Of a stretch of DNA of 64,000 nt, positions 1 to 8,054 are shown piece after piece. Origin of the DNA: CBDDBH01 sp965225625 (GTDB lineage Bacteria > Pseudomonadota > Gammaproteobacteria > JADZEE01); contig CBDDBH010000033.1 in assembly GCA_965225625.1 (NCBI GenBank), positions 124,001 to 188,000 of the forward strand, read 5' to 3'. The translations under genes were made by a program, and so were the position numbers. Each line of letters begins with the position of its first letter. Within the stretch, counting starts at the first letter, position 1. Below the pieces are notes generated by a model. That model was not told the DNA's origin. It searched no databases and saw only the letters and a list, made by a program, of their open reading frames with translations.

Positions 1-232
1 CGACACTCGCTCGCACCGCCGCCAAAATTCGTCCGCCCACACGTTGCCCGGGCGTCGCGAGCAGCGGGGCTGCAACAGCCGCGCTCAGTTCGAATTCGCG
101 ATCCGTCATGCCATGTCCAGCGCGGCTGCGGCTGACGTTGCCCGGTTTAAGCGCTTCGATATCAATGGCGCAAGATTCCAATACCGCAGCTTGCACCTGA
201 GCGGCAGACAGTGCCACACCGCAGCCGTTCAT
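1..232 (-). CDS. CitG/MdcB-like triphosphoribosyl-dephospho-CoA synthase family protein of the H4MPT cluster, partial
   Basis: Translating the minus strand from an ATG at 232 gives an open frame of about 77 codons that leaves the window at its left edge. The peptide has the family's early motif LKPGNVS, then AGHGMT and a stretch resembling F-SA-AAP-L--PG--VG-RIL-AVRAS, as in the CitG/MdcB fold. Methylotrophs carry a paralogue of this family in their H4MPT gene clusters; its exact reaction is not something I can state. The ATG overlaps the stop of the upstream ATP-grasp gene (ATGA), which supports an operon. Only the N-terminal quarter or so is visible, so family assignment is good and function is inferred from context. 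Confidence 0.7.
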   Translation of the reverse strand, partial: MNGCGVALSAAQVQAAVLESCAIDIEALKPGNVSRSRAGHGMTDREFELSAAVAAPLLATPGQRVGGRILAAVRASV

Positions 233-1164
233 TGCGTTGCGGCTCGCCTGGCCTGTTCTGCGTGCCCCGGCCGTTCTCCCAATCGGGAAACGAAATTCGC
301 CGTCAAGTGGGAAGCAATGTCGATTCCAGTGGCTTGTTGCACGCCTTGCCAGGCAGGTATGCTGTTGACTTCGGTAACGACGAAATCCGAGTATTTTGCG
401 GCGAAGATGAGATCGACTCCGCCGTAATCAATGTCCAATGCCTTTGTCGCGGCGACCGCCAGTTCCGCCATTCGACCGTGAGCTGGAATCGCTTCGCAAC
501 GACCACCACGGGCTCGGTTGGTGATCCAAAAATCGTTAATGCGTTTCATTGCGGCGCAGGACTCGCCATCCACGACGAAAACTCTAAAGTCGCTCCACAA
601 GGCATCTTGCGGCTCAATCAATTCTTGCAGGTAGTACACGCCGCCGGCGGGCTCCAAAAGCGCTAAATCCGCCGGTGTGTCGATCCTGACAAGCCCCACT
701 CCCTGTGCTCCAAACAACGGTTTCAAAACGAGGCGATCGCCACGGGCCAGCAGCCTACCAGCACGCTCCAGCGCCTGGGAAGATTCGCATACGAAGGTTG
801 TCGGGGTCGGAATACCCGCGGCCGCCAGCAGCATACTCGTCATGCCCTTGTCGACGGTACGTTCGATCGCGCGGCCGTCGTTGTAAACCAGCACCCCTAA
901 CGATTTCAGTAGATGCAGGACCCCAAGTCGTGTGGTTATCTGCTCGAGACTACCGGCCGTAATTGCACGCACGAAAACACCGAGCGGCAGTGCGCCGTCG
1001 CAACCCGGAATATCAATTTGATAGCTGGTCTCATCGATATTCAGACAACATTGGGTCAACGACGCGTTGACGGTGTCAAATCCGCGAGCCGAGAACGCTT
1101 CGGTGAGCCGGGCGCCGTGCCATCCAGGCACATCGGTAAAAATAACAATGTCCGGCGCCGACAT
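229..1164 (-). CDS. RimK-like ATP-grasp ligase of the H4MPT pathway (Orf5/MptN-like)
   Basis: About 311 residues when started at MSAPDIVIF, six bases after the mch stop; a longer frame exists but would overlap mch. The central part shows ATP-grasp features: LVLKPLFGAQGVGL (the ATP-binding lysine and glycine-rich loop), an acidic DFRVFVV segment, and the C-terminal metal-binding TEVNSIPAWQG. RimK-type ligases add amino acids, often glutamate, to a carboxylate; the archaeal relative MptN adds glutamate to tetrahydromethanopterin. The setting between mch and a CitG-like gene matches the Orf5 position in methylotroph clusters. Likely role: a tailoring step of the H4MPT or methanofuran cofactor. 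The substrate is inferred from context, not visible in the sequence. Confidence 0.78.
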   Translation of the reverse strand: MSAPDIVIFTDVPGWHGARLTEAFSARGFDTVNASLTQCCLNIDETSYQIDIPGCDGALPLGVFVRAITAGSLEQITTRLGVLHLLKSLGVLVYNDGRAIERTVDKGMTSMLLAAAGIPTPTTFVCESSQALERAGRLLARGDRLVLKPLFGAQGVGLVRIDTPADLALLEPAGGVYYLQELIEPQDALWSDFRVFVVDGESCAAMKRINDFWITNRARGGRCEAIPAHGRMAELAVAATKALDIDYGGVDLIFAAKYSDFVVTEVNSIPAWQGVQQATGIDIASHLTANFVSRLGERPGHAEQARRAATQ

Positions 1165-1169
1165 GGGTG

Positions 1170-2150
1170 TTAACCGCGAAACGAGGCGTCCAGCAGCGTC
1201 GAATGCAGGGTTCCACCGCAATGGGTACGACCGCTGTTAAGACTGGTAACAAGTACGCGCGCGGGACTGAACAGCAACTTGTCGATTTTGTAGAAGTCGT
1301 AATCATATTGTTTGAAAATCTCGGCGAATGGGCGACCGAAGTCACTCGAGGTTGAACTCGGCAACTGTTTCGCGAGCTCCTCACAATCCGCATCGTCGGC
1401 GGCGGCGTATAACTGAACCTGGCCGGAAAAGATAATCGCGTCGTTGGTGCGCCCCATGGCGGTCAAAAAATCCGGCGATGGCGGACATAACGGCGCGCTG
1501 CCCGCACCGTCGACAATTTTATCCAGCGCAAACCCCAATTCGTGCGTTTTGTGTAACGCCACCTCCAACACGCGTGCTACGACCTGGGTGCAACCGCTTA
1601 AACTGGTCGTTGGTGTCACAATCAAGGTAAGCGCGTCAGCCGCCAGGCCACAATAGTCTGCGATTTTTTGCGCTACGCTTACCGGCGGATATCGATCGAC
1701 CTCCAGCACCAGCACAGCGCTGGCCGCCGTATCGCGGTAGCCCAGCTCCTCGAACAGTGGTTCACGACTACCTATCGCGCGCGCCGGGCCAGAGCCCATT
1801 GCGCGAAACGCTTGTTTGCCCTCGCCCTCCTGCAAACTCCAACCCGCGTATTGGCTGGCAAGACACGCGAGAACTGGATGAGCGGTGCAGACGTCAATTT
1901 GCCAGGGCCAATCCGCTCGTGCGGCGTCGGCGCGTAGCTGCACCCGGCCAAGACCACCCAAACATATTTCCGCGATCCGTCGTCCCGCCTCAATGCCGCC
2001 GACAGCGTTTAAACCCGCATCAATAATCGTCGTGCCATTAGCTAGTCGCTCTACCCGCAAACGCAGCGCCGCCGCCTCATTGCGCAGATTCGCCACGCTT
2101 GCCGCGGTTAGCGCATTGACACTGGGCTGAATTAGGCCGGCTTCGCTCAT
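1170..2150 (-). CDS. mch: methenyltetrahydromethanopterin cyclohydrolase
   Basis: About 326 residues from MSEAGLIQPSV, the usual length for Mch. The ORF can be extended upstream by 43 codons, but that part lies inside the preceding gene and has no family resemblance, so I use the ATG at 2150, which overlaps the upstream stop. Recognisable Mch segments are SVNALTAASV near the start, GLNAVGGIEAGRRIAEICLGG, the ELGYRDTAASAVLVLE region and PLCPPSPDFLTAMGRTNDAI toward the end. The enzyme interconverts 5,10-methenyl-H4MPT and N5-formyl-H4MPT in the cytoplasm, so it links directly to the formyltransferase at 9.7 kb. Overlap with both neighbours indicates one transcript with the ATP-grasp genes. Confidence 0.93.
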   Translation of the reverse strand: MSEAGLIQPSVNALTAASVANLRNEAAALRLRVERLANGTTIIDAGLNAVGGIEAGRRIAEICLGGLGRVQLRADAARADWPWQIDVCTAHPVLACLASQYAGWSLQEGEGKQAFRAMGSGPARAIGSREPLFEELGYRDTAASAVLVLEVDRYPPVSVAQKIADYCGLAADALTLIVTPTTSLSGCTQVVARVLEVALHKTHELGFALDKIVDGAGSAPLCPPSPDFLTAMGRTNDAIIFSGQVQLYAAADDADCEELAKQLPSSTSSDFGRPFAEIFKQYDYDFYKIDKLLFSPARVLVTSLNSGRTHCGGTLHSTLLDASFRG

Positions 2151-3286
2151 AGCACGTGATTCTCGTGGTCGTAGGCTGGACGAAAGTGCAAGCCTGTTGT
2201 TGACTCCAACTGCGTCAACCGCTCGCGCACCATGTGGCAAGCCATGGCTGCCGTATCGGCATGTGCATGCAACGTGCAAAACGGCTCACCCGCGCCGATC
2301 TCGGCACCGGGTCGCGGACGATCAGTGATCCAGAGTGGCCAACTGACATCGCCAGGTACTCGCCAGCGTGCGGGCGAATATACCACGGCACTGGCGCGTC
2401 CGGAGACTGCCGGTGGCTGTAGCCGCAGGCTGTCGCCGTGGCACGCCTGCACATGCCGGGAAAACAAAAATGGCGGCGTTGCATCGAACAGATCAATGCT
2501 CGCCGTCGGCCGCGGGTTGACCTCGATAACCAGCAGCGCTCCATCCGCACGGCGAATAAAGTCGACACCATTGAGTCCGCGCAAACCCGCGGACTTGGTC
2601 AAACCCGCCACCAGCCGCTGCAACGTCTGCCGACATCCTGGCTCCACGGTACTGGTTGCCAATCCGGCGTGACGAAAGTCGGGCTCCTCGAGAACCTGCA
2701 CTTGCCAGTGTCCGCTGACACCGAGTAATTGCCCGTCCACTCCATTAGCAAGAAACAGTGCCGATCCCGATTGTCCATCGACCTGCATTTGAAAATAATG
2801 ACCACTCGGACACCGCTCGCCGACACTCGCGCGGCGCACGTGCTGGCCGCCGCAACCACCGATGCGTTTCAGCAGCCATCGACCGGCTGGACAAAGTCCT
2901 TCGGTCTGCACAGCGGGCGTGTTGAATCCGAGTTGCGTCACAATGTCCTGCAGACCAATTGGCGATTTCAGCTCGCTGACGATAGCGCCATGATTGCCCA
3001 ATAACGGCGCCCGCGTGGCCAATGCATCGAGCAGCGCCGGCTGTTGTTCGAAGCCACTGCCGACAACGATCCCAGCGACCGTGGAGCGGCACAAATACGC
3101 GTCAACAGCAGGCAGCAGTTCTTCAGCCTCAAATCCGTCGAGGTCGCCCGACACACTGCCAACCACTTCCGGCAAACTATCGGCATCAGCAAAACAATCA
3201 AATGCCTGCACCCGGATACTGCCGCGTCGCGCCGAAGCAATAAGAGAGCGGGCCGAGGTGGCTATGACGAGATAGCTAGCCCGCAT
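2147..3286 (-). CDS. ATP-grasp protein of the H4MPT cluster (Orf7-like)
   Basis: A 379-residue ATP-grasp family protein. Seen: a WLLKRIGGCGGQHV phosphate-binding loop near residue 140, an FQMQVDG strand, and FIRRADGALLVIEVNPRPTASID, which carries the metal-binding Glu/Asn of the fold. Methylotroph H4MPT clusters hold a second ATP-grasp gene beside mch (Orf7), with no settled reaction. The ATG at 3286 lies inside a dispersed repeat (3275-3310), so the first residues are repeat-encoded, and no ribosome-binding site stands out; a slightly later start is possible. The gene's 3' end overlaps the mch start by 4 bases. Confidence 0.75.
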   Translation of the reverse strand: MRASYLVIATSARSLIASARRGSIRVQAFDCFADADSLPEVVGSVSGDLDGFEAEELLPAVDAYLCRSTVAGIVVGSGFEQQPALLDALATRAPLLGNHGAIVSELKSPIGLQDIVTQLGFNTPAVQTEGLCPAGRWLLKRIGGCGGQHVRRASVGERCPSGHYFQMQVDGQSGSALFLANGVDGQLLGVSGHWQVQVLEEPDFRHAGLATSTVEPGCRQTLQRLVAGLTKSAGLRGLNGVDFIRRADGALLVIEVNPRPTASIDLFDATPPFLFSRHVQACHGDSLRLQPPAVSGRASAVVYSPARWRVPGDVSWPLWITDRPRPGAEIGAGEPFCTLHAHADTAAMACHMVRERLTQLESTTGLHFRPAYDHENHVL

Positions 3287-3310
3287 ATTGCATCAAGGAT
3301 CCTGGCTCCT
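3275..3310. repeat. Dispersed repeat copy 1 (GCTAGCCCGCATATTGCA type)
   Basis: The string GCTAGCCCGCATATTGCA followed by AAGGATCCTGGCTCCT recurs: a near copy is at 6276-6306, and both ends reappear at 51447-51683. This copy forms the junction between mptG and the Orf7-like gene and contains the apparent start codon of the latter. It abuts a REP-like palindrome at 3311, so the whole junction is repeat-derived. Confidence 0.7.
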
Positions 3311-3350
3311 CTAACCCCCTCTCCCCTTGCGGGAGAGGGTTGGGGTGAGG
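3311..3350. repeat. REP-like palindrome (CCCTCTCCCCTTGCGGGAGAGGG core)
   Basis: A palindromic core, CTCTCCCC-TTGC-GGGAGAG, is followed by GTTGGGGTGAGG. The same unit in reverse orientation is at 10652-10689. It is a typical extragenic palindrome of proteobacteria. Here it is translated as the C-terminus of the mptG-like frame, whose stop codon (3311-3313) lies in it. It could act as a transcript-end hairpin. Confidence 0.75.
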
Positions 3351-4423
3351 AGTAATCGAGATGACGAGCCTGCCGCCGATGCTGTCTCATGCGCTGGCGC
3401 AGCATCAACGCCGCAGCGGGTCTCGAGGCATGCGCCAGCGTTTTGCGCAGCCGCAATCGAGTAGTGTAGATGTTCGCTGCCGTCCACATTCTGGCCAATA
3501 CGCGCCAGCACCTCCCGCGCTTGTGCGTCACTGTCAAAAAGTGCGAATCCTGTGGGCCCCCATGAGCTTTGACCGACGCCCTGGATCCCCTGACCTTCAA
3601 GCCAGTTCATGACAGCGCCCACCGCCGTGCTGGTATAGGGGCTACCACCTTGCTTAGCTGCAAAATAGTCTCCCAAAGCGCGTTGCATACTGCCAAGACC
3701 GTGACTGAAGTCGGTGAAGTTATGCTCATGTAGAGCAGGCAGCACCTGCAGCATCAAAGTCCTGCACAGTTGCGCACTGAGCGCGGCCCTCATCGGTGGG
3801 AGCTTTGAGAAAGCACTACGCTCCTGGCCGCCATTGAGGCCGCGAATGCGTCGATCTTCGACCAGTAACAATCGCCATTGCGACGGAAATTCACAACGGG
3901 CAATAACTGGCGGGATCCCGGCGGCGTCGCTATGGCCCCCGTCAACCAGAAATCCACCGTAGCGAAACGTGCCGATGCCGACACCTGAGCGGATACCACG
4001 CTCAAGTAGCGCTGCGATTCTCGGTATCGGCAGCTCCAGCGCCAGTAATTGCGATATTCCTTGGCCGATAGCCAACGCCAACTGAGTCCCGGAGCCAAGC
4101 CCGGCGTGCTCCGGAATTGCACGCTCAATTGCGATGTTGACGCCTTGGGTATGGCCTATCGCCGTCAAAAAATTCCGCGCATAGCGCGCGGCGCGTTCAT
4201 GATCAGGGCCTTGGCAGGCAATCTGCTCGGCTTTGGTGACAGTGAGTTTCACTGAGTAGTGATCGATGGCGACTCCGAGTCCGCCAAACCGACGCGATTG
4301 GTCCCGGGCAAGATTCAGAAAACCCATGTGCAGGCGCGCCGGTGCCACAACCGTCGCTGTATCGATAGATACTGACGGAGGGCCGTCCTCGTGGCGAGGT
4401 ACTGCGGGGTCGTGCTGCAACAT
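3311..4423 (-). CDS. mptG: beta-ribofuranosylaminobenzene 5'-phosphate synthase-like (GHMP fold)
   Basis: About 370 residues. The N-terminal VVAPARLHMGFLNL and the later IPEHAGLGSGTQLALAIG loop are characteristic of the GHMP-like beta-RFAP synthase family; the latter is the glycine-rich phosphate loop. MptG condenses 4-aminobenzoate with PRPP, the committed step to tetrahydromethanopterin, in the cytoplasm. The last 14 or so residues, ending RLLLTPTLSRKGRGG, are encoded by the REP-like palindrome, so the native C-terminus may end earlier or have been altered by repeat insertion. The gene is first in the minus-strand H4MPT operon and diverges from fdxA; the 145-base gap at 4424-4567 should hold both promoters. 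Confidence 0.85.
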   Translation of the reverse strand: MLQHDPAVPRHEDGPPSVSIDTATVVAPARLHMGFLNLARDQSRRFGGLGVAIDHYSVKLTVTKAEQIACQGPDHERAARYARNFLTAIGHTQGVNIAIERAIPEHAGLGSGTQLALAIGQGISQLLALELPIPRIAALLERGIRSGVGIGTFRYGGFLVDGGHSDAAGIPPVIARCEFPSQWRLLLVEDRRIRGLNGGQERSAFSKLPPMRAALSAQLCRTLMLQVLPALHEHNFTDFSHGLGSMQRALGDYFAAKQGGSPYTSTAVGAVMNWLEGQGIQGVGQSSWGPTGFALFDSDAQAREVLARIGQNVDGSEHLHYSIAAAQNAGACLETRCGVDAAPAHETASAAGSSSRLLLTPTLSRKGRGG

Positions 4424-4567
4424 GGCTGAAAAGCTTACCTGTTCTGTTTGGACGAAACCACCGGGCTTTGTTTACCGTACGGCTTGGTGGAGTATCGCGG
4501 TTACGTTAGAATTCGCGCTATAGATTCGCCGCCCGGAGCGGCAAGATGACTACGCATTGGAGGCCTC

Positions 4568-4873
4568 ATGACTACTGTCGTGACTGACAACTGTAAGGAC
4601 TGCCGCTATACCGATTGTGTAACCGTGTGCCCGGTTGAGTGTTTTCACTCTGACGACACGATGCTGTATATCGATCCCGATGTCTGCATTGATTGCAGCG
4701 CATGTATTCCGGAGTGCCCGGTGCAGGCCATCTTTGAAGAGGATGATCTGCCAGAGGACAAAAACGAGTGGATAGCGATCAATGCTGAACGCTCATTAGA
4801 ACTCGCAGTCATCACCGATAAGCAGGATCAACTGCCTACCGCTGATGACAAAAAGGCCGCGTTAGGCTTCTAG
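4568..4873 (+). CDS. fdxA: 7Fe ferredoxin (3Fe-4S/4Fe-4S), FdxA type
   Basis: 101 residues. The N-terminal pattern DNCKDCRYTDCVTVCPVECF carries the first cluster's cysteines and CIDCSACIPECPVQAI the second; FdxA-type proteins bind one [3Fe-4S] and one [4Fe-4S]. An acidic C-terminal tail follows, as in the family. It is a soluble electron carrier. It sits 12 bases before a ferredoxin-NADP reductase gene, so the pair probably forms one electron-transfer unit that could serve the downstream formylmethanofuran dehydrogenase or the Rieske oxygenases. The GGAGG-like sequence just before the ATG supports this start. Confidence 0.93.
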   Translation: MTTVVTDNCKDCRYTDCVTVCPVECFHSDDTMLYIDPDVCIDCSACIPECPVQAIFEEDDLPEDKNEWIAINAERSLELAVITDKQDQLPTADDKKAALGF

Positions 4874-4885
4874 TTACCTCTCAAA

Positions 4886-6262
4886 ATGAGTGAACTTGGT
4901 ACGGCGCAGAATCCGTTAAGTGTCGCTGTGGTCGGCAGCGGCCCCAGCGGATTTTATGCCAGCGAGGCGTTGCTGCGCTCGGACCTGGAAGTCCGCGTCG
5001 ATCTGCTGGAGCGCTTGCCCGCGCCTTTCGGCTTGGTGCGCAACGGCGTCGCACCGGATCACCCCAAACTTAAAGCCGCGATAAACACCTACCACAAGAT
5101 TGCCCAGCGTGAACACTTCTCGTTACTCGCCAATGTAACTGTTGGTATCGATGTATCCATTGAAGAGTTGCAGGCGACACACCACGCCATAGTCATTACC
5201 TGTGGTGCCGAAACCGACCGGCGCCTGGGAATTCCTGGCGAAGACCTGCCCGGAAGTCACACCGCGACCGAGTTTGTCGGCTGGTATAACGGGCATCCGG
5301 ATTATCGTGATCGCGAATTCGACTTGTCAGGCGACGTAGCGGTGATAATCGGACAAGGTAATGTGGCGGCGGATGTAAGCCGCATACTTAGCAAAACCGT
5401 AGACGAACTCAAGCACACGGACATCGCCGCACATGCACTCGACGTGCTGGCCGCAAGCAAAATCAAGGAAATCCGCGTTATCGGCCGTCGCGGTCCGGCG
5501 CAGGCAAAATTCACCAGTAAAGAACTCAAGGAATTCGGCGAACTGCAAGACTGCCGGCCCATCCTCAGCACTGCCGACTTGCTCCTCAACCCCGAAAGCG
5601 AAGCAGAACTAGCGGACAAATCTAATTCCGGCAACGCACGTAACCGCGACATCTTCCAACGTTATGCAGAGCTTGAGGCAGGTTCCAAGTCACGCGGCTG
5701 CTTTTTCGAATTTCTGAAGAGCCCAGTTGAGTTACAAGGCACAGACCGTGTCGAGCGGGTTGTGCTGGAAGCAAACAAACTATCCGGGGACGCTTTTGCA
5801 CAGTCGGCGAGAGGCACGGGAGAGCGTTACGAGCAACCCTGCCAGATCCTGTTTCGCAGTATCGGTTACCACGGCATAGCGCTCGCGGGATTACCCTTTG
5901 ACGACAAACGGGGCGTCATACCCAATGTTTCGGGCCGTATAAGCGGCGATGACGGCGCGCCATTGGCAGGTCTATATACCGCGGGTTGGATTAAGCGGGG
6001 TCCGACCGGAATTATCGGTACCAATCGTGCCGATGCGGTGGAATCCGTGGGGATGCTGCTCGCGGACGTCGGCGAGTTACCGCAGAACGCGCTTGCTGGC
6101 TCCGACGCATTGCGCGAGCTACTGAGCTCACGCGGGGTGCGCTTCGTCGACTATCCGCGGTGGGAACGCATTGACGCAGCCGAGGTCGCACGCGGTGAAC
6201 CGAACGGAAAACCGCGCGAAAAATTCACCCGGGTTGCGGAGATGCTGGACGTGCTCGGCTAA
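4886..6262 (+). CDS. fprA: ferredoxin-NADP reductase, adrenodoxin-reductase (FprA) type
   Basis: 458 residues with two dinucleotide-binding motifs: VVGSGPSGFYASE near residue 15 (FAD) and VIIGQGNVAADVSRIL near 150 (NADP). The family signature GVAPDHPKLK, a GWIKRGPTGIIGTN motif near the C-terminus, and the length all match FprA and adrenodoxin reductase. It moves electrons between NADPH and ferredoxin in the cytoplasm, the natural partner of the ferredoxin gene immediately upstream. Beyond the stop there is a copy of the dispersed repeat (6276-6306), then the formylmethanofuran dehydrogenase operon. Confidence 0.93.
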   Translation: MSELGTAQNPLSVAVVGSGPSGFYASEALLRSDLEVRVDLLERLPAPFGLVRNGVAPDHPKLKAAINTYHKIAQREHFSLLANVTVGIDVSIEELQATHHAIVITCGAETDRRLGIPGEDLPGSHTATEFVGWYNGHPDYRDREFDLSGDVAVIIGQGNVAADVSRILSKTVDELKHTDIAAHALDVLAASKIKEIRVIGRRGPAQAKFTSKELKEFGELQDCRPILSTADLLLNPESEAELADKSNSGNARNRDIFQRYAELEAGSKSRGCFFEFLKSPVELQGTDRVERVVLEANKLSGDAFAQSARGTGERYEQPCQILFRSIGYHGIALAGLPFDDKRGVIPNVSGRISGDDGAPLAGLYTAGWIKRGPTGIIGTNRADAVESVGMLLADVGELPQNALAGSDALRELLSSRGVRFVDYPRWERIDAAEVARGEPNGKPREKFTRVAEMLDVLG

Positions 6263-6275
6263 CAACCGCGAGTCC

Positions 6276-6306
6276 GGCTAGCCCGCATTTTGCACGAAGC
6301 CGCCGG
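6276..6306. repeat. Dispersed repeat copy 2 (GGCTAGCCCGCATTTTGCACGAAG type)
   Basis: Matches the 3275 and 51651-51683 copies over GGCTAGCCCGCAT-TTGCACGAAG. It fills the junction between the ferredoxin reductase and the fwdD-like gene. A TTG that opens the longest frame of the next gene lies within it, which is one reason to place that start further downstream. Confidence 0.65.
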
Positions 6307-6316
6307 AGACCGAACC

Positions 6317-6679
6317 TTGGCCGCGATACTGACACTTATACCGGGCCGTACGAGCAAACAGGGAACGGCCCTCAACAAAAGCAAACTCGAGGGCGAGTAT
6401 TTGCAAGTGACCTCGACACTGGAAATGAACCCGGACGATATGCGCCGTTTGCACCTCCAAGACGGCGATGCTGTGCGGTTAAGCAATGCGGTGGGCGAAG
6501 CCCTGGTTCACTGTAAGGCACTAAAACCAGACGACTTGCCCGCAGGGGTCATGTTCATTGCCTACGGGCCACCATCCAGCCAGTTAATGGATAGCGATAC
6601 TGCCGGCACCGGCATGCCGATTTCCAAGCAAATCGAAGTCACTGTGGAAAAAGTGGCAACCACTTCCGCGACGAGCTGA
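6317..6679 (+). CDS. fwdD: formylmethanofuran dehydrogenase subunit D-like (molybdopterin dinucleotide-binding)
   Basis: About 120 residues from a TTG giving LAAILTLIPGRTSKQG; the longer TTG at 6290 would start inside a repeat. The LIPGRTSKQG opening, the central DGDAVRLSNAVGE (a typical molybdopterin-guanine-dinucleotide binding barrel) and GVMFIAYGPPSSQL near the end fit the FwdD/FmdD family. In archaea this small subunit completes the bis-MGD pocket of formylmethanofuran dehydrogenase. As far as I recall, methylotroph Fhc complexes usually lack it. It sits seven bases before the B subunit. Assignment of family is good; the start is uncertain. Confidence 0.8.
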   Translation: MAAILTLIPGRTSKQGTALNKSKLEGEYLQVTSTLEMNPDDMRRLHLQDGDAVRLSNAVGEALVHCKALKPDDLPAGVMFIAYGPPSSQLMDSDTAGTGMPISKQIEVTVEKVATTSATS

Positions 6680-6686
6680 GCTAAGC

Positions 6687-8046
6687 ATGACCGAAACGTC
6701 GAACGACCATACAAAACTCGTCGAACATGCCACCTGCACATTTTGCGGCTGCGTGTGCGATGACATGGATCTCACGGTAGACACAAAAGCCAAACGGATC
6801 GTAAAGGCTAAAAATGCCTGCATTTTGGGAAAGGCCTGGTTCGCCGAGCACACGATCTCGGATCGGCCCGTGGCAATGATCGACGGACAGGAAGTCGCCT
6901 TTGACGACGCTATCGAAGAAGCAGCACTGTCGCTTGCCAAAGCGCGCTTCCCGATCGTCTACGGGCTGAGCGACACGACCTGCGAAGCCCAGCGGGTCGC
7001 AGTGGGTATCTGCGATATCATTCACGGCACGATTGATACCACCACCTCGGTATGCCACGGCCCCTCGGGGATTGCGTTTCAGGGGATCGGTGAAAGCACG
7101 GCTACCTTGGGCGAAATTCGCAATCGCGCCGATCTGGTGATCTACTGGGGCGGCAATCCCGCAGCATCACATCCTCGACATTTCACCCGCTATGCCGTAA
7201 CCCCCAAAGGCATGTACACGCCCAATGGCCGTAAAGACCGCACCGTGGTGCTTGTCGACGTGCGCAAAACCCCTAGTGCGAATGCGGCCGATATCAACAT
7301 CCGGGTTAAACCTGGCAAGGATTTTGAACTGCTGTGGGCACTGCGCGCGTTGGTCAAGGGACGCCCGTCTGGCGCAAGACATCGAAGAGCGCACCGGAGT
7401 CGCGCAGGAGACGCTTGAGGATCTGGTGGCACGCATGAAGAATTGCAAATATGGCGTGCTGTTTTTCGGCATGGGTTTAACCATGACCCGCGGCCGACAT
7501 TTCAATTCGGGGGGCGCTGCTGGCACTGGCCACCGATCTCAAATGAATTCACTCATTTTGTTGCCAAGCCCATGCGCGGGCACGGCAACGTGACCGGCGC
7601 CGACAACGTCGTATCCTGGCAGACCGGTTATCCGTTCGGCGTAAATTTCAGCCGCGGCTTCCCGCGGTTCAATCCAGGCGAGTTCACGACCGTCGACACG
7701 CTGTCGCGCGGCGAGGCCGATGCGGCATTGATCATTGCCAGCGACCCCGCCGGAAATTTTCCCAAGCGGGCGATCGAGCACTTGGGCAGCATCCCGGTTA
7801 TTACGCTCGATGCCAAGGAAACCGCGACGACGCGCCTGGCCCACGTCGCGTTTACAACCTCGGTCTACGGGATCAATACGGCAGGCACCGTCTATCGCAT
7901 GGACGATGTGCCGATTACGCTGCGACCGGCGTTCGAATCTCCCTATCCCGACGACGAAACCATTCTCACTAAGATCCCGCGCGCGTGTGCGTGAACTAAC
8001 CTCATCCAGGCACGCTAGTCCAACAGCGCAAGTCGCGAGCGCCTGA
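6687..8046 (+). CDS. fwdB: formylmethanofuran dehydrogenase subunit B (FwdB/FhcB), frameshifted
   Basis: The N-terminus has a [4Fe-4S] pattern (CTFCGCVCDDMDL, then NACILGKAWF). SVCHGPSG near residue 120 matches the active-site cysteine region of archaeal FwdB/FmdB, followed by IYWGGNPAASHPRHF. The later AKPMRGHGNVTGADNV and TVYRMDDVPITLRPAF are conserved across the family. Reading it requires three +1 corrections: in ggg at 7358-7360, in the g-run at 7509-7514 and in aaa at 7541-7543. A possible fourth at 7976-7978 would move the stop from 7994 to 8046, eight bases before the next gene. All are homopolymer changes, suggesting consensus errors in one real gene. The subunit would reduce CO2 to formate or the reverse at a molybdopterin centre. 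Confidence 0.85.
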
Positions 8047-8054
8047 CACCGTTC

